A stretch of 64,000 bases of DNA. Origin: Cognataquiflexum gelatinilyticum (GTDB lineage: Bacteria; Bacteroidota; Bacteroidia; Cytophagales; Cyclobacteriaceae). The notes below the pieces were generated by a model. It saw only the letters and a program-made list of their open reading frames with translations. It searched no databases and was not told the origin of the DNA. The stretch is from the NCBI RefSeq assembly GCF_024813435.1, contig NZ_JANAEZ010000007.1, forward strand, positions 62,001 through 126,000. The letters run 5' to 3'. The translations under genes and the position numbers were made by a program. This document shows positions 8,533 to 17,589 of this stretch, piece after piece (position 1 is the first letter of the stretch; every line of letters begins with the position of its first letter).

Positions 8533-8985
8533 TCAGTTATAGTCTTTGGGGGTAAATCTCAATTCAAAAAGTGACTCCATGTTTTTATCCTTGTAATCAT
8601 ATACCATAGAAGCCTGGTTTTCTTTAAAATACTTGAGATCCGGATTGTTTTTGATGTTATCCAATATCTGTTCCCTGAAAAATTCCTTTAACTCATTTTC
8701 CTCAAATTTCCCCTTTTCCATGTTTACCAAAGTATAATGGTAGACAAAAATCTCCCCCCTTTTGACAGAAGTACGTTCAAGGCGGATGTTTTCATCTATC
8801 ATGATGGGGGTAGACTGGTTGATTTCCTGAGAAAGTGAATACAGCTGCCTGTCAAAAATCGAGTCAGTAAAGAAGAGTTTTTTAACTGCAAATGCACCGG
8901 TTAAAATGATTATCAATCCAAAAAACAGGATGATCTTTTTTCTTTTGGAAGCCATTTCCTTGGCTTTGGGATTAGAGGGGATCAT
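8533..8985 (-). CDS. Small single-span membrane protein, unknown
   Basis: 150 residues: a basic N-terminus, one membrane helix at about 15-38 (KIILFFGLIIILTGAFAVKKLFF) and a soluble charged domain probably outside the membrane. Met11 (8955) is an alternative start. The C-terminal domain contains SVKRGEIFVYHYTLVN and ends with a strand-like FELRFTPKDYN. No family was recognised. It lies about 120 bases upstream of the DUF4349 gene in the same direction and may share its transcript. Confidence 0.6.
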   Translation of the reverse strand: MIPSNPKAKEMASKRKKIILFFGLIIILTGAFAVKKLFFTDSIFDRQLYSLSQEINQSTPIMIDENIRLERTSVKRGEIFVYHYTLVNMEKGKFEENELKEFFREQILDNIKNNPDLKYFKENQASMVYDYKDKNMESLFELRFTPKDYN

Positions 8986-9076
8986 TGGGTAGCTATTAAG
9001 GTGGCTGAAAATTACCTAAATATTTTGGAAATGTATCAAACAGGAAAGCTGGGATTCACCCATTTTTTGACTTTTG

Positions 9077-9469
9077 TTACCTCTCATAAAACTCAATCGG
9101 CAATCCATCCGGATCGGAAATAAATGTGAATCTTTTTCCTGTAAACTCATCTGTTCGGATCGGTTCATAGGATACTTTGTGTTTTTCCATCACTGCCAAT
9201 ACAGCCTCAAGGTTATCCACAGAAAAAGCCAAATGCCTCAAGCCGGTCGCTTCGGGCCTCGAAAGTCTTTTTGGCGGATCGGGAAAAGAAAAAAGTTCGA
9301 TGATATACTGCCCATTCAAGGCCAAATCCAACTTATAGGAACCACGCTTCTGTCGGTAAACTTCCCGGATGATTTCCAAGCCTAAAATTTCGGTGTAGAA
9401 TTGCTTTGATTTGGCATAATCCGAACAGATGATGGCAATATGGTGGACATTTTTGAGCAAGTAGTTCAT
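9077..9469 (-). CDS. SMU1112c/YaeR-type VOC metalloprotein
   Basis: 130 residues with the vicinal-oxygen-chelate fold of the YaeR/SMU1112c glyoxalase-I-like family. Metal-ligand positions are visible as HHIAIICSDYAKSKQFY at the N-terminus, LRHLAFSVDNLEAVL in the middle and FISDPDGLPIEFYER at the end. Members bind a divalent metal; the substrate is unsettled. The start overlaps the end of the next upstream VOC gene by four bases, so the two form a coupled pair. Confidence 0.82.
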   Translation of the reverse strand: MNYLLKNVHHIAIICSDYAKSKQFYTEILGLEIIREVYRQKRGSYKLDLALNGQYIIELFSFPDPPKRLSRPEATGLRHLAFSVDNLEAVLAVMEKHKVSYEPIRTDEFTGKRFTFISDPDGLPIEFYER

Positions 9470-9879
9470 CTGTTTTGGCTAAATTTAACCCGATCAAGAT
9501 AAATAATATCCCAGGTATGCCCATCCAAATCTTCAATTCTTCTGATCTGCATATATCCTTCATCAATCATTGGGATTGGTTCTTTTCCTCCTGCTTCCAA
9601 TCCTTTGTTCAAAATTTCGTTGACTTGGTCGAGGCCTTCTACGGGCAGTGTAAAAGAAGCATTAATATAGGTTTTAGGGTCAGATATTGTTTTTCTGTTG
9701 TACAATCTGAATACCTCCATCGTCTGTAGCATCACATAGATCTGTTCGCTCCAAACCATACATTTTTGTTGGTTGTCAGAGAAAAGAGGGTCGATAGAAA
9801 ATCCCAATTGCGTGTAAAAAACCTGTGATTCTTCTAGGTTTTGAACTGGAAGGTTAATAAATATTTGTTTCATTTTCAA
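9466..9879 (-). CDS. VOC family protein (glyoxalase/bleomycin-resistance fold)
   Basis: 137 residues. The paired beta-alpha-beta-beta-beta modules of the VOC fold can be followed from IFINLPVQNLEESQVFYTQLGF to MQIRRIEDLDGHTWDIIYLD. The usual N-terminal metal ligand is replaced (FINLPV rather than HxxL), so it may not bind metal like its neighbour. It precedes the YaeR-like gene with a four-base overlap. Close relatives are often annotated only as glyoxalase-like proteins; the reaction is unknown. Confidence 0.78.
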   Translation of the reverse strand: MKMKQIFINLPVQNLEESQVFYTQLGFSIDPLFSDNQQKCMVWSEQIYVMLQTMEVFRLYNRKTISDPKTYINASFTLPVEGLDQVNEILNKGLEAGGKEPIPMIDEGYMQIRRIEDLDGHTWDIIYLDRVKFSQNR

Positions 9880-10000
9880 TGATCGGAAAAATCAATCTAA
9901 AACCGGATACAGATTTGTCAAGAATCATTTTGATTATTATTATTCCAATATAAACCCTTTTGAACGAGGTCAAATAGGAATATAAAATCCTAATTGTTTC

Positions 10001-11467
10001 TTACTTTTTCTTTTCCCAATCCCTTATTGCATTTCCAAAGGCTACAGCATTTTCAGGCTTGAGTTCATCCCATTCACGGCCACACCAAAGTCCATTCACT
10101 CCAGCTTCCAATGCCTTGGTCACTACTTCATATACCTGGCTTGGAGAGACATTACAATCATATCCAGGCATATCAAATCCTGGTCGGGCATAAACCAAAG
10201 CCTCACCATTTACCCTTTTGACAGCCCTGCTGCATTCTTGGAAAACATAATCGGAACTGAATGCAGTATCCTTTTCCAGATGCTGATGAAGTGTTGGTTC
10301 CAACTCCGGGTCATAGCCCAACATGCTCAGGTACATGGGATAGGAATACCGCTGATCCGCATCACCAAACAGAATTTTCTCATAATTGCGCTGGTAATGT
10401 CCAAGAGATCGGCGCCCCATGCTATCAAAGTAAACAGCCACGCTCAACCAATCAGAATAGGGTCCCATTTTTCCATAATCCCAAGAGGCGCGCATCATCA
10501 AGTCCCAAGTCATGCCATGATCAATATGCCAACCTACCTGAATGTTGGGATTGATATTTTTGATCTGTGTGTATATACGCTTGCGCTGGTTTTCCCGGGA
10601 ATCCATCCAAAATTGCTCCCATTTAAGCATATCTGGATATTGAAATAGGAGGCGCATAAAAGCAGTAAAATTACCGTCAATTGGCTTTTTTCCTGCATTA
10701 ATGCTGTTGCCATAATTTTGGAGTTCAATGAGTCCCTTCCTTGCGCCTTCTATACCAATTTTTCTTTCCGCAGCCAGTTTGAGGCAATGCTCACAAAAGC
10801 AGGTTCCCGCTGTATTTTTTCCCAATGCAGCCAGGAAAGGACCGGCCCTTTCCTGCCCAAACTTAAATCCATGTAGGTAAGGATGGGCTTTTACCAGGTC
10901 CTCAATTACGACCTCCCAATAGCGGTTGTAGCCGGGGTGGTTGAAACAGACATTTTTACCTTTGTTTCCAAAAACATCCACTTCGGCAAATTCCTCAAAA
11001 CCCGGTATGGCTCCTGTAATGACGTAAGGTTCAAGAATGCGGGCATACACTTTCATTTTCCGAGGCTCGGCCTCGGCCCATAATTCATCCAAAACATCAC
11101 GGCCTGCATATTTGGCTGTCGGATCTTGCTTGCCCATTTCTGGGTTTGGATACAAAGCCGGATCAGATTTCACCCATATGTTGGTGTATTCTTTACCGTT
11201 TTCATCGGTTTTTGGTCGGAAATTTTTTTGATACTGATTAAATACGTGGTCATGGCTAAATGTCATGACGGTATTAATCCCGGCCATTTCCTGCATGGCA
11301 TCGAGGCTATTTGCTATTCCCTTGTCAAAAAGATACTCGGGTAAAACGGGAGTGCCGATAAAAAAGCCACTATTTTGGTTTGTCTGCTTACCCCATGCCC
11401 GTGTGCTAAATGCCGAAAGTGATGCGGCTGCAGTAATGGAAGTTTTAAGGAATTTTCTTCTTTTCAT
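10001..11467 (-). CDS. Tat-exported TIM-barrel glycoside-hydrolase-like protein
   Basis: 488 residues with a twin-arginine signal (MKRRKFLKTSITAAASLSAFSTRAWG). The mature part looks like a TIM barrel of the putative glycoside hydrolase kind: repeated strand-loop segments such as PYLHGFKFGQERAGPF, a CFCEHCLK loop, NIQVGWHIDHGMTW and NGLWCGREWDEL near the end. CxCxxC-like loops after the third or fourth strand are common in such uncharacterised barrels. Acidic residues that could be catalytic occur at strand ends but cannot be assigned. A sugar epimerase-like gene lies 185 bases upstream in the same direction, suggesting a role in carbohydrate use. Confidence 0.6.
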   Translation of the reverse strand: MKRRKFLKTSITAAASLSAFSTRAWGKQTNQNSGFFIGTPVLPEYLFDKGIANSLDAMQEMAGINTVMTFSHDHVFNQYQKNFRPKTDENGKEYTNIWVKSDPALYPNPEMGKQDPTAKYAGRDVLDELWAEAEPRKMKVYARILEPYVITGAIPGFEEFAEVDVFGNKGKNVCFNHPGYNRYWEVVIEDLVKAHPYLHGFKFGQERAGPFLAALGKNTAGTCFCEHCLKLAAERKIGIEGARKGLIELQNYGNSINAGKKPIDGNFTAFMRLLFQYPDMLKWEQFWMDSRENQRKRIYTQIKNINPNIQVGWHIDHGMTWDLMMRASWDYGKMGPYSDWLSVAVYFDSMGRRSLGHYQRNYEKILFGDADQRYSYPMYLSMLGYDPELEPTLHQHLEKDTAFSSDYVFQECSRAVKRVNGEALVYARPGFDMPGYDCNVSPSQVYEVVTKALEAGVNGLWCGREWDELKPENAVAFGNAIRDWEKKK

Positions 11468-11651
11468 ATGACCGATACCTGAAATGGAAATTTGAAATCA
11501 CTAAAATCTCATTCTCCGGCATAAATAAAAATCCTGCCGGAATAAGGAAGCTACCCGAGATTGGGTAAGATCCTCTCCTTTAAAGTTAATCATTTCCTGA
11601 AAATGAAAGAGCTGATTCTGAATGGACTACTAAAAAATGCTAGTTAAAACC

Positions 11652-12554
11652 CTATTCCCCTTTCACATATTTCCGCCAGTGATGCTCCTCTTGGAATCCA
11701 AGGACTTCACGGATTTTGCGATTTGAAAACAAGGCTTCATGTTCGCCCAATTCACGGGTGAGGGGCACACCGGGAAAGAACTTTTCAGCCAATTCTTTGC
11801 TTGGGATAATCGCTCCGTTGTGGTCATTGCCGGCATTGAAAACCTGAAAACCCAAGTCATCTTTTTGCAGACACAAGTCCACAATCTGTCCCAAATCACG
11901 CGCATCAATATAGCAGAAGGCATTTCTGCGTCGAACTTCGGGGTTTTTGAAATAGTGAGGAAAAAGTTCTGCATATTCATGGGGCTCAATCACATTTCCA
12001 ATTCGAAGTGCATAAATGTCAAAGCCTGACCTCCGCTGAAAACTGCGTGCCGTATGCTCATTGACAACTTTTGACAAGCCATAGCTGTCCATGGGATCGA
12101 CATCATAGTCTTCTTCCAAGGGAAGTGATTTGGGATCGGTCGGCCCATCCGAAAAACAGATTCCATAGGTCGTCTCTGAGGAAGCAATGATGATTTTCTT
12201 GATACCCATCTTGACAGCCGCTTCGATCACATTGTAAGTTCCGATGGTATTGACCCGGAAAGTTTCATTATCCGGCTTGATCAGAATCCTGGGAACCGCT
12301 GCAAAATGAACGACTGCATCAAACTTTGGAATGCCGTTTCCTGGTTCCAACTCATCCAATGCGGCATAAGAACTCATGGCATTGAACATCTGTCCGGAGT
12401 CCGTGATATCCGCTGTCAGGTTATCCACCCCGGGATATTTCAAGGGTGTCAGGTCCACATTCACCACACGGTGTCCTTGGTCAAGAAGATAGGGGATGAC
12501 ATGCTTTCCTGCCTTTCCTGATCCACCGGTAAAGAATATTCGTTTTTTAGTCAT
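11652..12554 (-). CDS. NAD-dependent epimerase/dehydratase family protein
   Basis: 300-residue extended short-chain dehydrogenase. The NAD-binding glycine motif is FFTGGSGKAGKHV at residues 7-19. The catalytic set is visible as SSETTYG and the tyrosine-lysine pair YGLSK at about residues 158-162. The sequence fits sugar or sugar-nucleotide epimerases/dehydratases, but no substrate can be named. It probably shares a function with the exported TIM-barrel protein downstream. The start ATG follows an AT-rich leader without a strong ribosome-binding site. Confidence 0.82.
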   Translation of the reverse strand: MTKKRIFFTGGSGKAGKHVIPYLLDQGHRVVNVDLTPLKYPGVDNLTADITDSGQMFNAMSSYAALDELEPGNGIPKFDAVVHFAAVPRILIKPDNETFRVNTIGTYNVIEAAVKMGIKKIIIASSETTYGICFSDGPTDPKSLPLEEDYDVDPMDSYGLSKVVNEHTARSFQRRSGFDIYALRIGNVIEPHEYAELFPHYFKNPEVRRRNAFCYIDARDLGQIVDLCLQKDDLGFQVFNAGNDHNGAIIPSKELAEKFFPGVPLTRELGEHEALFSNRKIREVLGFQEEHHWRKYVKGE

Positions 12555-12879
12555 AGGGTTTTAAGGTTTGATGGTCAATGATTGTTTTTACTTCAGTGCT
12601 TTTGGAGATTTTGACTTCTTTGTCAGGAAGAATGTAGGGCTGATTCAGGTCTTAGCCTTCTTCCAATTCATGTCACAATCAATACTTGAAATAAGGTTGC
12701 TATTTTCACTTTTTAAATTTCGGTTAAGGTAAAAGAAAAACTTACCGTCTACTGTATGGGCAGCAGCTAATTTATCTCCTCTAACTTTTAGGAAAGTAAG
12801 ATACTTATTAAAATGCAAAAGCGGTTCAAGTTTGCACCTAAACCGCTATGACTTATCCATCCTGTTGGCTACCGTTTTA
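12555..12879. other. Intergenic region, 325 bases
   Basis: Gap between the epimerase start and the end of the SDR cluster. Its right-hand part holds the terminator at 12811-12846. The rest must include the epimerase promoter. No other repeat or gene was seen. Confidence 0.5.
12811..12846 (-). terminator. Probable terminator of the SDR cluster
   Basis: GCGGTT (12821-12826) pairs with AACCGC (12841-12846) around a 14-base loop. On the - strand the stem is followed by TTTTGCATTTT. It lies about 35 bases beyond the stop of the last SDR gene. The stem is short, so strength is uncertain. Confidence 0.5.
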
Positions 12880-13689
12880 TTATTCCAATTGACTGTTCAT
12901 CATTTCAAAAAACTCCGCATCTTTCATTTTCTTTCGGTTGTCTAGTAAGAAATCAGCATCTTGTCCTGCCCTGTATCTCAACTGATTTGTTCCATCAGTT
13001 ACTGAGTCATAAATTACTTCTGCAACCAAACTTGGTGGGGAAACAGTGTTATTGGGATCCTGCCATTGTTTCATTAAGGCCTTTATCATGGGTTGATAGT
13101 CTTCAATATTTCCCGCTTGAAAGTCGAAAGACCGTCCACCAAAATCAGTGGCAATGAATCCCGGTTCTATAACCTTAACTTTTACTCCAATGGCGGCCAT
13201 TTCATAGTGCAATGACTCTGAAATACCTTCAACTGCAAACTTTGTCCCGTGATAGAGCGAGCCCAGGGCAAACGTCATTTGACCACCGATTGATGAGATA
13301 TTCACAATTACGCCATTACGGTTTTTTCTGAAATGTGGTATAATCGCTTTGGTAACATCCATTAAGCCAATCACATTGGTATTAAATTGCCTAACAATAT
13401 TTTCTCGTGGGAATGTTTCCAAAGGTCCGTAAGCTCCATATCCTGCATTGTTGAGAAGCGCATCTATTTTTCCGAATTTTGAAATTCCATTGCTGATTGC
13501 TGCTTCAATGGATACTAAATCGAGTACATCCAATCGCTCCAAGTGGACGTTTTCCAAATTGTTTAGTTCTGTTTCCCTTTCAGGTGAACGCATGGTGGCA
13601 ATTACATTCCATCCCTGTTTTTGAAAATGCAGGGTAGTTGCTTTTCCAATTCCACTGCTTGCTCCTGTGATCAATATGGTTTTTTTCAT
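12880..13689 (-). CDS. Short-chain dehydrogenase/reductase (SDR 1)
   Basis: 269-residue classical SDR. It shows the cofactor motif TGASSGIG, the NNAGYG motif, a serine in VNISSIGG and the YHGTKFA tyrosine-lysine pair. It is the last of three SDR genes read in one direction after an AraC regulator. Ten bases separate it from SDR 2. These proteins reduce or oxidise carbonyl/hydroxyl groups with NAD(P); the substrate is unknown. Confidence 0.88.
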   Translation of the reverse strand: MKKTILITGASSGIGKATTLHFQKQGWNVIATMRSPERETELNNLENVHLERLDVLDLVSIEAAISNGISKFGKIDALLNNAGYGAYGPLETFPRENIVRQFNTNVIGLMDVTKAIIPHFRKNRNGVIVNISSIGGQMTFALGSLYHGTKFAVEGISESLHYEMAAIGVKVKVIEPGFIATDFGGRSFDFQAGNIEDYQPMIKALMKQWQDPNNTVSPPSLVAEVIYDSVTDGTNQLRYRAGQDADFLLDNRKKMKDAEFFEMMNSQLE

Positions 13690-13699
13690 TTATTTAAAA

Positions 13700-14611
13700 T
13701 TACCTATTTAAAAACATCTTGTAAAAATCCTCTTCTGTCATTTCTTTCCTCAAACGTACAATTTCATGTGCATTTGCCGTGATATAAGCGATTTTTGGTC
13801 TCACTAATTCAGTAGCATCAACGATCGTTTCTGCGGTATCCTCGGCATATGGTGCAGATGCGAAATTGTTCTCTAAAGATTTAACGCTGGCATCTATTAT
13901 TGCGCGGTAATCATCCGGAATGTAGGACTGCTCAAGTCGGGCAAAGGCTGTTGCACCAAACCCTGTATTAGCAGCCCCCGGTTGTATTTTTACTACTTCA
14001 ATGCCCAACGGTGCCACTTCTTGTCGCAGTGCATCTGCCATACCTTCAACGGCATGTTTGGTCGATGCGTACCAACCGAGCATGGGTAGTGAGAATTTAC
14101 CGATTACTGAAGAAACAATGATGATACGTCCTGACCGTTGCTTACGCATATAGGGAAGAACAGCTTGCTGCAAACGGGCATAACCAAACACGTTGACGTC
14201 AAACTGATGCTTGAGGTCATCAATTTTTATGTTCTCGATAGTGGCATATTCACCATAACCAGCATTGTTGATCAATACATCAATGCGGCCTTGTTCTGAA
14301 ATGATGCGTTCAATTCCGGCACGAACCTGGGAATCATTGGTCACGTCCATTTCAAGAGAATGGCCTCCAATTTTATTGAGATAAGCATTGCCTTCAACAT
14401 TGATGTCGCCTCCGTAAACGATATGACCCTTGGCTACTAATTTCTCTGCAGTGGCTTTGCCAAAACCCGAGGCAGTGCCTGTGATGATGATTACTTGAGG
14501 GCCTTCTTTACGCTCCGCGCTGGAATCATCTTGTGCCTGCGCAACATTTTGATGCAAGCCTGATACAAGAATCAGGCATAGGATAAATACGTAATTCTTA
14601 AGATTTTTCAT
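13700..14611 (-). CDS. SDR with an N-terminal signal peptide (SDR 2)
   Basis: 303 residues. A typical SDR domain begins at about residue 38 with TGTASGFG and has NNAGYGEY, SSVIGKF and the YASTKHA active site. It is preceded by a hydrophobic signal-like segment, KNYVFILCLILVSGLHQNVAQAQ. A secretion signal on an NAD(P)-dependent enzyme is odd, since the cofactor is scarce in the periplasm. It could instead be a membrane anchor. It lies between two SDR genes with gaps of 10 and 23 bases. Confidence 0.82.
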   Translation of the reverse strand: MKNLKNYVFILCLILVSGLHQNVAQAQDDSSAERKEGPQVIIITGTASGFGKATAEKLVAKGHIVYGGDINVEGNAYLNKIGGHSLEMDVTNDSQVRAGIERIISEQGRIDVLINNAGYGEYATIENIKIDDLKHQFDVNVFGYARLQQAVLPYMRKQRSGRIIIVSSVIGKFSLPMLGWYASTKHAVEGMADALRQEVAPLGIEVVKIQPGAANTGFGATAFARLEQSYIPDDYRAIIDASVKSLENNFASAPYAEDTAETIVDATELVRPKIAYITANAHEIVRLRKEMTEEDFYKMFLNR

Positions 14612-14634
14612 GACTTTTTATTTATGGAGTGAGG

Positions 14635-15513
14635 TTAAACTTCCTTGTTTAAGGTTAATAAATTCTCTACACCGTTGGCTTTATATATGGCTTTTGTGGT
14701 TTCGCTCAGCACTTTGTTATAGTTTTCAATGGATTGTTTTAAGCCCGAAAAATCAACAACGGTTCTGAAAGGCTTTTCGCCAAAAGGCGTGTTTACCAAT
14801 TGCAATACGGCCTCTGCTACCCGTTCAGGTCTTTGTTCGGGAATGGATTCTACATATGCTACATATCCATTAATAGAGGTTTCGGGAAGACTTGCCATTT
14901 CGCCATACTGCTTCATTCTATCGGTATCGCTTGGGCTGATCATTCCACTCATAAAACCCGTAGGAAATCCACCTGGTTCTACTATACAAGATTCAATCCC
15001 AAATCCTGAAAGTTCAGCCCGATAACCTTCTGCCAAAGACTCTAAAGCATATTTTGAGGCAGAATAGGAAGCCAAAAAAGGAGTGGTTACTCTACCGATA
15101 CAGCTTGATGTATGAATAATTGTTCCTTTTCCTTGTTGTTTCAAATGTGGCAAAACAGCTCTCATTAGCCTTTGAACGCCAAACACATTTACATCAAACA
15201 TTTTTAGGATGTCTCCGGCTGTGAAGCACTCTAGAATTCCGTTTGCACCTATGCCTGCATTATTGAAAACTATATCCAAGCCCTCCATCTGTTCAACGGC
15301 TAACTTTACCCCTGCACTTACACTCTCCTCATTGGTCAGATCCATTTCAACCACCGCTACACCTTTTGCTTTAAGCTCATTGGCGATGGCTTCATTTTTT
15401 CCCTGCATCGAACGCATTGTTCCCACCACCTGATGTCCGTGTTCTGCCAATAGAATACAGGTCAGACTTCCGAAAGCGCCACTTGCGCCGGTAATTAAAA
15501 TTTTATGTTTCAT
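14635..15513 (-). CDS. Short-chain dehydrogenase/reductase (SDR 3)
   Basis: 292 residues from the ATG at 15513, chosen because it follows a GAAAAAG stretch and places the cofactor motif ITGASGAFG at the normal distance. An upstream in-frame ATG at 15546 would add 11 basic residues. NNAGIGANG, the serine in HTSSCIG and the YSASKYA tyrosine-lysine pair are present. It is the first SDR after the AraC regulator (128 bases apart). Its early position suggests direct control by that regulator. Confidence 0.86.
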   Translation of the reverse strand: MKHKILITGASGAFGSLTCILLAEHGHQVVGTMRSMQGKNEAIANELKAKGVAVVEMDLTNEESVSAGVKLAVEQMEGLDIVFNNAGIGANGILECFTAGDILKMFDVNVFGVQRLMRAVLPHLKQQGKGTIIHTSSCIGRVTTPFLASYSASKYALESLAEGYRAELSGFGIESCIVEPGGFPTGFMSGMISPSDTDRMKQYGEMASLPETSINGYVAYVESIPEQRPERVAEAVLQLVNTPFGEKPFRTVVDFSGLKQSIENYNKVLSETTKAIYKANGVENLLTLNKEV

Positions 15514-15641
15514 CTTTTTCAAATTTTTAAAGATTCGATGAAACAAATATCCTTCAGATTTGAAGGTTGGCTTAACACGAATAGAGGAAGGTTAAACACA
15601 AATCGCAGAAAAAAATAGGAAGCTGTTTTGCTCCCTTTATG

Positions 15642-16550
15642 CTAGTTTAATTGACGGTATTCTTGTGGTGTTTTGCCTGTTTTTTGTTTGAATAGTCTCC
15701 CGAAATAATGGGGGTAATTGAAGCCTAAAGTATAGGCTATTCCACTTATAGAATCGGTAGAACCGAGTAGCAAATGTTTGGCTTTGTCTATGAGGAAATC
15801 GTTAATGTGGTCTTTTGCAGAACGTCCTGTTTCTTTTGTCAAAAGGTCGCTCAAATAACTAGCCGATAAATGGCAATGGTCTGCTAAATATTGGATAGTA
15901 GGTTGACCTTTTTCAATAAGCTGATTTTCGGAAAAGTAATCTTCTAACAACAACTCAACCTTAGAGACAATATCAATATGGCTTGCTGCACGGGTATTGA
16001 ATTGTCTTTCGTAAAATCGCTTGCTGTAATTAAGTAACAATTCAATATTAGAAACTAATACTTGCTGACTGTGATTGTCAATTCGCTCTTTGATTTCATC
16101 TTGAATCAGCAGAACAATTTGATTGAGTGTATTTTGTTCATTTTCAGAAAGATGCAATGCTTCGTGAACTTCGTAGTTAAAGAAGTTGTAAGCGTCAATT
16201 TTTGAGCCAAGGGCAGTGTTTCTGATAAGGTCAGGATGAAAGTAAAGCATCCAACCTTGTACTTCGTTTAGTGCTTGCGGTTTTTTAACCGTAATGACCT
16301 GCATCGGTGCGGTAAAAATCAAAACACCATCATCAAAATCATATGGATTTCGCCCGTAATCAATTCCGCAACTCGAATCCTTTAGAGCAATGCAGTACAA
16401 ATCGGAAGTAAATTTTTTGCCAACCGTTTCCTCTCCATAAGCTAGTTTTTGGGTGTCAAGAATGGTAATCAACGGGTGTGTTGGCTTATCCAAGCCAAAT
16501 ACAGCCCTGATTTCAGTTATTGATTTTGAATGAATAATATGCTCTCTCAT
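15642..16550 (-). CDS. AraC family transcriptional regulator
   Basis: 302 residues: an N-terminal effector-binding part with a cupin-like feel (CIALKDSSCGIDYGRNPYDF) and a C-terminal double helix-turn-helix from about residue 200. The tail ISGIAYTLGFNYPHYFGRLFKQKTGKTPQEYRQ is the AraC signature. It heads a co-directional set with three SDR genes, so it probably activates that set in response to a small molecule. No inverted-repeat operator was evident in the 128-base gap before SDR 3. Confidence 0.88.
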   Translation of the reverse strand: MREHIIHSKSITEIRAVFGLDKPTHPLITILDTQKLAYGEETVGKKFTSDLYCIALKDSSCGIDYGRNPYDFDDGVLIFTAPMQVITVKKPQALNEVQGWMLYFHPDLIRNTALGSKIDAYNFFNYEVHEALHLSENEQNTLNQIVLLIQDEIKERIDNHSQQVLVSNIELLLNYSKRFYERQFNTRAASHIDIVSKVELLLEDYFSENQLIEKGQPTIQYLADHCHLSASYLSDLLTKETGRSAKDHINDFLIDKAKHLLLGSTDSISGIAYTLGFNYPHYFGRLFKQKTGKTPQEYRQLN

Positions 16551-16638
16551 CCTATATTTTTTCCAAAACTACTATGGCTTTATGAAATTCCTTAACACAA
16601 ATCGCTGAATGCTTAACATGTTTTGGTTTTAATTTAGC

Positions 16639-16764
16639 TAACGGTTTGCAGCTACCATAAGGTGGCGATTTCGAAGCACTTCACTGTCAACCAAGCACAA
16701 ACTTTGATAGAAGCACAAAGCATGATTTAACCACTGAACCGCCACTTTTGGGTAGGTGCTGTTA
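16639..16764 (-). repeat. attC-like imperfect palindrome after the HExxH gene
   Basis: A 126-base imperfect palindrome. The left arm (about 16649-16670) contains GCTACCATAAGGTGGCGATT. The right arm (about 16738-16761), read in reverse complement, contains CCTACCCAAAAGTGGCGGTT. The ends are TAAC at 16639 and GTTA at 16764, so on the - strand the element begins near TATAACA and ends in GTTAG. It starts about 15 bases after the stop of the HExxH gene. Large imperfect palindromes with GTTA/TAAC ends directly after a gene are the layout of integron attC sites. The core boxes fit the consensus with about one mismatch each. Confidence 0.5.
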
Positions 16765-16778
16765 TATGGCGTTTTTTT

Positions 16779-17552
16779 TCATTGGTTTTCATCGTCAAAT
16801 TTGAAGATATCTTCTTCATTGTCAATCATATATTTTAGGCACTTTTCAAAGTCACTTTTAACAGTCTTGCTTAGAAACTGTTTCCAATGAGGTTCATCTT
16901 CATGTCTAATAAATGCGAACAAAGCCAACGCATACGCCCATTCGTCAATTTTTAAATATCCTAAATTACTGTAACCCCAACGGTCTGTTTGATTATAAAA
17001 CTGAAAAGAACAATTCGCATTGAAAATACCAAGTCCGAAAAAGACTGTTGTAAAGTCAGTGAGCATTTCATCGTTTTGCTCAAGCTTTTTTTCACCAAGC
17101 AATTTTACATGAGAAAGTTCATGAGCAATTGTTGCAATTAACCTGTCAGGGCTTTCTAATAATGCGTCGTCAAGTGAAATACTGTACTTGCCATCAATTT
17201 TTTCATGATGATATAATCCTGCGGCTTCTGGATTTTCGGGGTCTGATTCAATAAATATCACAGATGTCCCCATGTTAATGTCTTTTAGTCCATTGTCATA
17301 GAAGTCAACCTTAATGTCATTTGGGTCAAGCTCCATATTGCTACAAATAATTTTAAGGGCTTCAAATGCATTGTCTCTGCTTTTATTCCATTTTATTGGA
17401 AAGTCTGATATTGTTGGCGTCAGGATTCTACGCTCTTCTATTTTTGGTTCAGGAAACTCCTGCATCAGCCAAAGAAAATTGTTCTCGAAGTACTTTCTCA
17501 GCTCTTTGTCGAGTGGCTCGTATTTCTTATTTGAATTAAAAAAGTTGAACAT
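16779..17552 (-). CDS. Hypothetical protein with HExxH metalloprotease-like motif
   Basis: 257 residues. The zinc-binding motif HELSH is at His144-His148 in IATIAHELSHVKLLG, with an acidic stretch (EMLTDFTTVFFGLG) downstream that could supply the third ligand, as in gluzincin-like folds. No signal peptide or membrane segment is visible, so it should be cytoplasmic. Composition is more AT-rich than the neighbours and the gene is isolated. The attC-like element directly behind it suggests it travelled as a cassette. No substrate or named family is recognised. Confidence 0.7.
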   Translation of the reverse strand: MFNFFNSNKKYEPLDKELRKYFENNFLWLMQEFPEPKIEERRILTPTISDFPIKWNKSRDNAFEALKIICSNMELDPNDIKVDFYDNGLKDINMGTSVIFIESDPENPEAAGLYHHEKIDGKYSISLDDALLESPDRLIATIAHELSHVKLLGEKKLEQNDEMLTDFTTVFFGLGIFNANCSFQFYNQTDRWGYSNLGYLKIDEWAYALALFAFIRHEDEPHWKQFLSKTVKSDFEKCLKYMIDNEEDIFKFDDENQ

Positions 17553-17589
17553 GGTCGTCTTTTAAAATGCCCTTTAACTTACTTATATA

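Noticed and set aside
16551..16638. Integron integrase
   Set aside because: No site-specific recombinase gene is present near the attC-like element, so a complete integron cannot be claimed.
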